From: Saccharum officinarum
Taxonomy: Eukaryota; Streptophyta; Magnoliopsida; Poales; Poaceae
Length of the DNA: 64,000 nt
Direction: 5' to 3'
Assembly (NCBI GenBank): GCA_020631735.1
Contig: CM036201.1
Location: 71,629,253 to 71,693,252 of the forward strand
Shown: piece after piece, positions 15,066 through 23,706 of the stretch
How positions within the stretch are numbered: the stretch's first letter is position 1
How the letters are laid out: each line of letters opens with the position of its first letter
Notes under the pieces: model-generated
Databases searched by the model: none
Told to the model about the DNA's origin: nothing
The model's input: only the letters and a program-made list of their open reading frames with translations
Made by a program: the position numbers and the translations under genes

Positions 15066-15214
15066 CCGCGTCGAATGACCCACCAGCCGCCGCCTGCTGC
15101 TCCTTATCGTCGTCCAGGTGGAGGGGGGCCGAGCGCTGGTGGAGGGGGCGCCGAGGTCGGAGAGGATGGTGAGGATGGGGCGGCACCGTGGGAGCAGACG
15201 GACGGGCCGCGCCG

Positions 15215-15320
15215 AGGAGCGCTCCCAAACCCTAGCCGGCCCGGCAAGGACGGAGGTCGAGGTCGAGGTCCGAGACGGGGCAGCCGGCCGCGGGCGAGCG
15301 CTCCCAAACCCTAGCCGCCG
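15215..15320. promoter_or_regulatory. Duplicated telo-box leader near the captured S19 exon
   Basis: The block GAGCGCTCCCAAACCCTAGC occurs twice about 77 bp apart, near 15219 and 15296. AAACCCTA (telo-box) is common in the promoters and leaders of plant ribosomal-protein genes. The orientation suits the minus-strand S19 fragment. Confidence 0.5.
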
Positions 15321-15909
15321 TCGCGGCCTAGGGAACGGCGGTGGATGGGGTTCGCAGCACAGGAGAAGGTTTCGAACACCGCGCCACGCTTGCAGTGGCC
15401 GCCGGCGATGGTGGCGGCGGCGGAGGCGGGTGTTCCGGGGCTGGGTTTGGTCGATTTGGGTTTAGCTCCTTTTTCCCCCTTTCGATTTTGCTACGTTTCT
15501 ATCGCACAATTTGATGTCGGATTTTGGAGGGGAAGAGTGTGGAGGGAGAAGGGTGTCACGCCGTTGGTGCGGGGTTCGCTCACGCGTGTGGACTGAGGTA
15601 GAGAACTGGAGCACGAGCGGCCGGTTTTCTCACTTGTCTGTTGCTCTTATAAAATTTACTGCCTTTACATTTTGGCTGGCCCGGTTAAGGCGCGTTTGTG
15701 AGACTTTCTTTTCAAATAAGGATTCTTTGCAGTTTTTTCTCTGAAAGACAATTAATCCACACCAAACAAAATCAATTTCAAAATAAAATTGCAAAATTTG
15801 AACCTTTAAAAATGGGAAAATTTTAAATTTTAAAAAATTAAAATCAAAACTACTAAAATAATTTTGAGACACCAAATGATCTCAAATGAAAATCATCAAA
15901 TTTGATTAA

Positions 15910-17330
15910 CTTTACCGAGTGTCGATAACCCAACACTAGACAAACACTATAAAAATAAGTTTGCCTAGTGTCTTCCATGAAACACTAGGCAAAGAGGCCA
16001 GTTTGCCTAGTGTCTAGCTGGCACACTAGGCAAATTTATTTATTTTTTCAATTTTGGTCTTCAAACTTTTTATCGAGCCTCCCTACATAAAATGAGACTA
16101 CATGTTGAAAGTTGGCACAATTTTATGAAATTTTGCTATATTTCTTCAGTTTATTTAATTTCTTTGAATTTTTTCGACAAATGCAAATTTGAACTGCAAG
16201 TGTGACGAATAATGGCAATTCATGAATGCAAAAATGATATTCATGTTAGTAAGTGTTAGTTGAGGCCGTATCTAGAAACAGACCAAAAATTTCACAAATC
16301 TTCACGTCGAGACATGACCACGAACTTGCGAGCAAATAGTTTTTAAATTCTATTAAATGAAAACGAAGTCTGAAATTCATGAAACTTGTCGACAAGTCAA
16401 GATATCGCATGCGGGTGCCATGATAAAAATTTAAAAAGATTTCGAGCACATCGTCACGTATGATGCTTAGAAACCCTAACATCTCCACATAACGTATGAT
16501 GCATAGTTATGTGGAGATGTTAGGGTTTCTAAGCATCATACATGACGATGTGCTCGAAATCTTTTTAAATTTTTATCATGGCACCCGCATGCGATATCTT
16601 GACTTGTCGACAAGTTTCATGAATTTTAGACTCCGTTTTCATTTAATAGAATTTAAAAACTATTTGCTCGCAAGTTCGTGGTCATGTCTCGACGTGAAGA
16701 TGTGTGAAATTTTTTGTCTGTTTCTGGATACGGCCTCAACTAACACTTACTAACATGAATATCATTTTTGCATTCATGAATTGCCATTATTCGTCACACT
16801 TGCAATTCAAATTTGCATTTCTCGAAAAAATTCAAAGAAATTAAATAAACTAAAGAAATATAGCAAAATTTCATAAAATTGTGCCAACTTTCAACAGGTT
16901 GGTCAAGGCATAGTAGGAAAGCTACATAAAAAAATTGGAAGCTAAAATAAAAAAAAGAAAAAATATTTTGCCTAGTGTCTCTGTAAGACACTAGGCAAAC
17001 TGGCCGGTTTGCCTAGTGTCGTCCGGAAACACTAGGAAAAGTTCTAATTTTGCCGAGTGTTAACGGAAGACACTCGGCAAAATGATAACGGCGGTTGCCC
17101 TCCGGCAGCCTTTGTCGAGTGTGATGGTATGCCTAGTACTGACACTAGGCAAAATGGTCATTTACCGAGTGGATTTCTTTGCCTAGTGTCGACACTCGGC
17201 AAATCATTATTTTGCCTAGTGCCTTCGTTTTGCCGAGTGCTCCGGGGTTTAACACTCGACAAACAAGCTCTTTGCCTAGTGTCCGACGATTGGCACTAGG
17301 CAAACCATTAAACACTAGGCAAATCTCGGT
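15910..17330. repeat. Right subterminal repeat region of the CACTA element, split by a hairpin
   Basis: TTTGCCTAGTGTC-type motifs cluster at about 15910-16040 and again at 16965-17330. Between them lies the 16102-16897 inverted repeat. The flanks of the hairpin also look inversely related (CACTAGGCAAA followed by an AT-rich run on both sides). Confidence 0.85.
16102..16897. repeat. Near-perfect long hairpin, 392-bp arms, 12-bp loop
   Basis: The left arm is 16102-16493 and the right arm 16506-16897. Both are exactly 392 bp, so no length change has accumulated, and only a handful of mismatches are visible. The loop is GTATGATGCATA (16494-16505). Translating either arm outward gives almost the same 80-residue frame, a by-product of the palindrome and not a gene. 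A transcript crossing it would fold into a long double-stranded RNA. Confidence 0.95.
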
Positions 17331-18042
17331 TTTCCGGTAGTGAATACAACTAAAAACAACTTGCTCGTCAAGGATTACCGACCAAGGTGTCGTGGATGGG
17401 ATTACTATGTTATTTTTAACAATGATGGATTTCGCTACTTTATTAGATGCATACTCAGGATATGATTTTAGATCTTTTTCATAACATAGGTGGGTAATTT
17501 AGATGAAGGTTACATGTTACTTTTAATTTTTTTTTCTACTACGGAAAAGGTGGGGTTAGTTTAGATACATATCTAAAATGTTGATTCTTAGAATAATTTT
17601 GTAATCACTGCCGTTGTTACTTCTTTTAAATAGACCTAGTGGTTATTATTGTTGATAGCGATTAGAGTAAAGGTCAATCGATGGTCAAATGTTTTATATT
17701 TTGTGAGAATTTCTAAGATTCATGTGTCTCGTGAGCATGCTCTAAATAAAACGAGTTTCTAATTAGCAGTAGTATAAGATACGGTCACATGCATGACAAC
17801 GGAATCATATGCAAAACTAAACAAAACAAATATGAAATGGAATAGCCCACCCCTGCTCAGTAAAAAATGCAGGTGCGCGAGCGAGAGTGGATAGATAGAT
17901 AGATAGATCGATCGGACGTGATCAGTTATGCAATGATGAACACCCGCAATGATCGACTCGTACGCAATTCAGCTAGCTGTTAGGTGCGCCGTCGCCGTCG
18001 GACCGATTCGGGACAGCGTGCCGTGCCGTGTATCCAATCTGA

Positions 18043-18272
18043 GGGGTGTTTGTTTGAGGAGTTAAAAGTTTAATAAATACTGTTGCACTTTCGTTTTATT
18101 TGACAAAAAGTTTTCAATATTAGACTAATTAGGCTTAATAGATTCGTCTCGTAAATTACTCCTAATCTGTACCGACATACATGCAATTAGTCTACATTTA
18201 GTACTCCATGCATTTGAGAGAACCTTAATGTGATGAGAGTTAAACTTTAACAAAATGTAACCCAACGGGGCC
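18043..18272. mobile_element. MITE of the TGTTTAG / 'rest-of-grass' type
   Basis: It starts GGGGTGTTTGTTTG and ends AACCCAACGGGGCC. The interior contains hallmark phrases of an abundant grass MITE family (TAATAGATTCGTCTCGTAAA; GCATTTGAGAGAACCTTAATG). The exact superfamily is not assigned. Confidence 0.65.
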
Positions 18273-18772
18273 TAACCCTCCAACGATCCCATCGATCTGC
18301 AAAGTAAGACAACCCGGTGGAATCCTGAGACGATGCCACAGCTAATTCCCATCTGAGAGGGGGTTCCTGGCCCTCCATGCTATGCTTTTAGACTTTTTAG
18401 TATGTGAGCGAGCCTAGCTTCCGAATCGTCACGAACAGGGCGGACTCGACCGAGATGTCGCCAACAGGCGGGCTCAGCCGACCGGTATCCTCTCGGTCGG
18501 GCCCACCTGTCAGTGACGGTTCGCGGCGACTGATAAGGCGTGAAGTGGGTGTTACTGGTAAAGGAAGATGAACAACAGCAGGGGTGCAAGGCTGCAGGAG
18601 CACTTGTGGTAAGGTATGGTCCACAAGAGCATTGATGCCCCCATGTAAAGAGATTTTAAGGTGTGGGCAAATGCAAGCTAGCTTGCTATCTGCTGGAAGC
18701 ATACTATACAAGCGTGGGTGTGTGGGGACGTCGCCACTCGCCAACTAGTTTGCTTGCACTGCCATGGCCCCA

Positions 18773-18773
18773 C

Positions 18774-18810
<37 letters not shown>

Positions 18811-18812
18811 TC
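18773..18812. repeat. (GAGCAG)n hexamer repeat
   Basis: About six tandem copies of GAGCAG. Confidence 0.9.
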
Positions 18813-20504
18813 CATGGACCACGGCCCCGGGGCTGGACGGACCAGGTGCGGTGCAATGGCCAATGGCCAATCTGGCCGTCATGGACCGACCTACCAACGC
18901 CGGCTTGCTAGTATCCATGGGCGGAGTTGGCCGGACGGGGATCGCTCGATGGGGAGACGCATGTGTGCTATGGAAGGGAAGGCAGACCTGCTGTTATGGC
19001 GGAGCTGATTCCGCGGCCTGGCGTTCATGTCATGTCATCAGGTGTGTCAGGATCTCGCATCGCATCGCATCGCATGGAATGATTTGAAGAAGGGATCAGT
19101 CGGAGGAGCTTATTATTTAGTGCATGCTTCAGCATGATCATGGTCCCGTGTTATTATGGGATTCGATCAGCAGCTTTCAGGAGCCATGGTGGTTCGATGA
19201 TTGCCTGAGCCTGCAGGGAGCTGTCATGCATGCTTCTGCCTTCTAGTGTCATTTGGGGGTTCAGTTTGGGTGTCCCCAACACCTTCTTAACTTTTCGTTA
19301 ATGGAGGCTTATTGGTTGTCCTTCGTTCTGGATTTGTGTGGTCTGTGACTCTTTTTAAGTGGGAACCGAGGTGACTGACCTTCACTAATAAGATTGGTAC
19401 TGGCTACAGACAATTGTGGCTACTGGCCAGGCCAATGTGGGTTCATTCTTGGTCCCAGGCGGCTATCAGACAGTCAGGCAGAGGTGTTTTTCCGGCCGGT
19501 GAAGTTTCAGAAACAGGTTAATCTATCTAACAGCTGACCTTCACTAACACAAGTGACAAGATTCGAAGAAGATGATTGCTGTACCTTATTTCCAAATAAA
19601 GTGAAATTAATCGGTCCTAAGCTTTCGGCCTTAAATTCCCCCCCACGAATTAAGTGGGACACTGGACCAGGCCAAGAGCAAAAGGACGCTGGAACCGGTG
19701 GCCGGGTACCGTTAGGCTTTGTCTGATGGAGAGGCCCATGTTGCAGTGGGCGCGCACGCAATTTGCAGACTCCTTCCACTTCTCCATCGCGGAGCCGGTC
19801 CATACCTAGGCAGCCTACGTCTCCTCCTACACTCGTGCTGCTACCATCATTTTTTTAATATAAGCATGAAGCTTATATTGCATTTGCAGAGCAGTAGTAC
19901 ACTGAGGTGTGCAATGTTTTCTTTAGTCATAAATGTTCGATGCTTTAGTTAAGCTTTAAAATTTAAAAAATCGAAATACGGTAGTACTTCATGGATCGTA
20001 CTGAAGCCTAGTGTTTTGCTTTGTTCGTTGCGTCCACTAGTTAGGATGAACCTTGTATCTTTTCCCCGGACGTGTGAGCCTTACGACGTTGATGTTTTTC
20101 TGTAACTATCAGTTGTGTACCCTTCACGGAGGGTAGAGACTGGAACTTTATTCTATTATCTAAAAAAAATTACAGCAGTAATCTAGTGATAGAGATATAT
20201 TCTTTGATCTACTCACTAGTTTTTCAAATATATTATAGGCTAGCTAGTTTAAAATGAAAAGACAACCTTGCTAGGAGAACATGGTAAAGTAAAAACACTC
20301 ACTAGGTTTAGGTTTCTAGGAGAGAGTGCAGCGCGGCCAATGAGCTAGCACAGCTTGCGAAGAAAACAGAACACTCTGTTGCATGTCTTCAACTCACCTA
20401 TGTTTGTCAAGCAAAATTTAGCATATGAGAGTCCAAACAGGTATACCAAAATACCTAGTAGTAACCATTAGCATAACAATTAGTTCATTAGTTTGTGGAG
20501 GAGT

Positions 20505-20640
20505 ACTGCTAATAGATGCTACTTGCACCTCCAACCAACTATCCAACTAGACTCAAAACAACTCCCGGTAATAAATAGCTAGCTAATAGTTAGTCGATTG
20601 TATTAGTTAGCTAACTATTAGCACGAATGGATCTAAATTG
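20505..20640. mobile_element. Possible MITE with TAGCTAACTATTAG core
   Basis: It contains GCTAGCTAATAGTTAGTCG and the near-inverse TAGTTAGCTAACTATTAG, a motif style seen in grass MITEs. Boundaries are uncertain. Confidence 0.4.
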
Positions 20641-20723
20641 ACCCTATTCTTGACAGCAGAAAATATGGAATGATTCTTGCACATGCTTTGGCAGACCTGT
20701 GGTAAGAGCTCCTTGGCTTATTT

Positions 20724-20942
20724 AGGCCTTGTTGCAGCTTTTGTTTTTTAGTACAAAAAATTGTCCAAAAATGATTAATTAGACTAAAAATGTTCGTCTC
20801 GCAAAGTACAACAAAACTGTGCAATTAGTTTTTGATTTCATCTACATTTAGTACTCTATGCATTTGCCGGTATTTTAATGTGACGGAGAATCTCCTTTTT
20901 ACATAGTGGAATTTGGGCACATGAATTAGGAACTAAAAGGCC
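20724..20942. mobile_element. MITE, same broad family as 21011-21298
   Basis: It begins AGGCCTTGTTGCAGC and ends AACTAAAAGGCC. The interior shares GTGCAATTAGTTTTTGATTTC and the TCGTCTCGCAAAG phrase with the other MITEs in this window. Confidence 0.6.
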
Positions 20943-21010
20943 GTAGAGGAATAGCTCTGTCAAACAATAACTTTTTCAGATAAAGTGATTCTACAGCGTG
21001 ATTTTTGTAA

Positions 21011-21298
21011 GGCCTTGTTTAGTTACCAAATTTTACCCCAAATTTCACTATGCAAAAAAAAAAGATTCCCCATCACATCAAAATGCCGGCAAATGCATGG
21101 AGTACTAAATGTAGATGAAATCAAAAACTAATTGCACAGTTTTGTTGTACTTTACGAGACGAACATTTTGAGTCTAATTAATCATTTTTTGGACAATTTT
21201 TTACACTAAAAAACAAAAGCTGCTACAGTGTTCCGACAGGAACACTGTAGCAGCAGACGCCGAATCGGGCGTCCAAACTCGGCATCTAAACACGGCCT
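21011..21298. mobile_element. MITE with internal 16-bp perfect hairpin
   Basis: Ends GGCCTTGTTTAGTTACC and TAAACACGGCC are inverted relatives. The interior has the ATGCATGGAGTACTAAATG and TTGCACAGTTTTGTTG phrases of the family. At 21219-21254 two 16-bp arms (GCTGCTACAGTGTTCC and its inverse) flank a GACA loop. Confidence 0.7.
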
Positions 21299-21927
21299 AA
21301 GATAAATTACTAGGATCTAAGAGTTGGAAAACTAGCATCTTTAGCTTCTTAGGATAGATACGGTCTCAGTTAGCTAGGGCAAGAACTGAAGCATAGGCAG
21401 TAGCCTCCTTTTTTTTGTTGTTTTTCTTGGCATGCATCCTAATTCCTACCGGCATTGCTGCGGGCCTGCTGGGCCATTCGGCCATCCTTGGCTCGCGCCG
21501 GAGGTCACCGCAGGCGGTCCAGATTCGATAGATCGCCAAAAGGAGCGTCGACGTGCAGCCGCCGGAACCAGGCGGCCTACGCACGCGCACATCGCCTCCA
21601 ATTAGCTTGACCATGCCGTGTACGCTTGCACAACGTGATAGCAGCGGCTGCACGCAGTTAAGTGCGCCTGCAGGCTGGCCGGCGTACGGTCCAGGGGGGC
21701 GCACCGTCGTCGATGCGGCGCATGTGGCCTCTCTCCGTGCTCGTGGACGTGTTGGTGTTGCACAGAGGAAGCATGTGTTGGAACAGGCTACTTGGTAGCC
21801 ACGCGTGCAGGATTAGCCGAGAAACGGTGGAAATGTTCGATCAATGGCCGGCGATTTAAATTTATTACTCGGTTAGCAGCCAATGCAGCTCGTGTCTGCT
21901 CTGTTTTTATGTCAGTTGCGTGGTTCT

Positions 21928-22086
21928 ACCAAGACGTAGGTGCCGATGGCGTCGAGGTGGCGGCCGGAGCGCGCGTGGAAGGCGAGGATCCTGCCGCCGG
22001 CCGCGGGGAGCGCAAACGGGACGCCCGAACGGCCGTAGGCGGCGGTTGCTGACGAACGTGAGCGACGGCACGACGAAGCTGCCCTG
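21928..22086 (-). pseudogene. Jacalin-related lectin, C-terminal half (3' part split by MULE)
   Basis: The minus strand reads SFVVPSLTFVSNRR and then, after a frame change near 22040, the jacalin C-terminal signature GGRILAFHARSGRHLDAIG followed by TYV and a stop near 21928. These match the last beta strands of the jacalin-type mannose/galactose-binding fold (normally ...GFFGRSGWFLDAIGTYV). The upstream half lies at 38981-39289, beyond the inserted MULE. The shared 9-bp GCTGCCCTG at both junctions is the MULE's TSD. The frame break plus the insertion make it non-functional. Confidence 0.85.
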
Positions 22087-22320
22087 CTGTCTTTTTTTTC
22101 GAGCCCTTTTTTCGAAAGATTCTCTCAAATATGTCCTTTGCGGAAAGATTTCAAGAAATAGATCCTTATCTTGGTGTCATAGTTGTCGGCGCCAAGATAT
22201 AACGGCATGACGCCATGGTCACTGGCGCCATGACCCTACCGTCGTGGCGCTGACGTGGCAGGGAGCTTTGCGCCATCGTCATTGGCTCCAAGCCTTGACG
22301 CCATAGATCTTGGCGCAAAA
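22087..22320 (+). repeat. Left TIR of the MULE
   Basis: The inverse of the sequence at about 38757-38980. It contains repeated GGCGCCA and TGACGCCA words that form small internal palindromes. In Mutator elements the TIRs hold promoters and transposase-binding sites; here the plus-strand gene at 22609 starts about 290 bp inside. Confidence 0.93.
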
Positions 22321-22608
22321 AGCCCACGTTTTAGCCAACCCCCTCTTCCTCCCCGAGTCATTCTCGTTTTCTTTTTCCTTCTCTTCGGGTTTTTCCTTTG
22401 TACACTTCGGTCAACCTCTTCAATCGACCTATTGGACCGTGAAAAGTTGGATTTTATCCGTCGATCTTCGAGAGCTAGGTATCCTCTCTCCCTTCCTTAT
22501 TTATTTCGAATCGATTTGGTAAAATGAAGTCATATTCTTAACCTATGAACTTCACATGTTATTTGTTCATTTACTTTTTAAAATTCGTATGTATTGTACA
22601 ACCGTAGG

Positions 22609-23315
22609 ATGTCTAGGCGTGGAAAAGTTAGAAAACAAAGGTATGCGTAGATCTTTTTCATCATATATTAAACCTTTAGTTTTTAGATTTATTGTTATTT
22701 GTTTTGTTATATTAGAACAAAATTTGTTGATTTGTAGCTATGGACGGATGACCGAAAGTCCGTACGTCCTAAAGCCGCTCCCTAGCGGTGTGCCAATACC
22801 CATGTGCTTCTGTGGCGATCCTTACAAGGTAGATATTTCTGAAGATGAGGCAACATATAAGCAGAGATATTGGATGTGTTCCAATTTTACATGGGAGCCT
22901 ACAGAGCGTCAGTGCCGCAGTACATTTATTGTGAGAAATTGCTTTTGTTTATTAATTAATTTATATGTTATGAAGTTTTGCATATTAATTAGATTTGAAA
23001 CAATTGCATTTGCTACAGACCCCTCCACCGCTATGTGATTTTGAGCAGTGGATCGACACTGAGATCAAGGAGACTGACATGCGGCTTCTACAAGGCCTGA
23101 ATGAGTGGGATGCGGAACGCCTGGAGATATTAGAGAAGAGACGCAGAGAGGAGGCAGCAGCAAAGGAGCACCAGGAAGAGGAGGAAAGGAGGCGTGTTGC
23201 TGCATGTAGAGAGGAGAGGGAGAAGAAGCTTGAGCGCGTGCGCCGAGCGAAGACAGCGATGGAGGAGAATCCCGATGCCCAGAAAAAGAAAAAGTGGCCT
23301 CGTTGTACTCAGTAG
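22609..23315 (+). CDS. Small zinc-binding (GRF-like) / coiled-coil protein carried by the MULE, intact
   Basis: Three exons splice cleanly: 22609-22640, 22738-22930 and 23019-23315 (GTATGC, GTGAGA donors; TTTGTAG, GCTACAG acceptors), giving 522 nt and 173 residues without a stop. The N-terminus is basic (MSRRGKVRKQ). A cysteine cluster follows at residues 34-36 (CFCGD), 58 (YWMCSNF.W), 70 and 81, resembling a GRF-type zinc-binding motif. Residues about 95-160 form a Glu/Arg/Lys-rich coiled coil, and the tail ends KKKKWPRCTQ. Similar proteins are common beside transposon genes in grasses. The function is unknown; nucleic-acid binding is a guess from the motif. It is the only undamaged gene in this MULE and is transcribed inward from the left TIR, convergent with the plant-mobile-domain gene. 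Confidence 0.75.
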
Positions 23316-23706
23316 TATGCTAGTTGTATGATTTAATTATAAATAATATGGTCGATGTAGTATGCAATGTTTTTAATCTAATATACTTTAGGTAAATCAT
23401 GTACCTAGGGCATGTTCTGTGTTATTTATTTCGTCGTCATGTACTTCATATGCACTTTAAGTTTTTAGACCTTGCATAGTATTATCATATATCAGGTTTA
23501 ATGTTACTGAGTTACTGAAACTAGTTCTCGAGGTGGACATAAAACATAAGGAAGTACTGGATTTCACAATTCAACACGCATAACATAGGACATGGCATGT
23601 CAGAACTTGTACCAAACTAGGGCACATAACCTAACATGCCTTAGGTAATTAGAGCGAACAATAAGCACATTACATGGCATGTGTACACGATAGATTTGTT
23701 CTATCT

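Larger units (their letters stand above)
5965..17342 (-). mobile_element. CACTA (En/Spm) DNA transposon, 11.4 kb, TSD AAT
   Basis: The left end is CACTACTGGAA and the right end is TTCCGGTAGTG, so the inverted termini differ at one base. The 3-bp TSD AAT is present at 5962-5964 and 17343-17345. Both ends are packed with subterminal repeats of the motif TTTGCCTAGTGTC in both orientations (about 5985-6430, 15910-16040 and 16965-17330), the usual binding sites of a TNPA-type protein. Two minus-strand genes lie inside, TNP2/TNPD-type (12848-9241) and Transposase_24/TNPA-type (9123-6653). Both carry premature stops, so this copy looks non-autonomous. It also holds a captured S19 exon and a long hairpin. 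Confidence 0.95.
17346..21500. other. Intergenic region with MITEs, no gene recognised
   Basis: About 4 kb between the CACTA element and the lectin remnant. It contains the MITEs listed separately, a GAGCAG hexamer repeat, and scattered short frames with no recognisable family. Confidence 0.6.

Noticed and set aside
16246..16753. Two nearly identical 80-residue frames on opposite strands
   Set aside because: They are the two arms of the hairpin read outward, with no recognised domain; a palindrome by-product.
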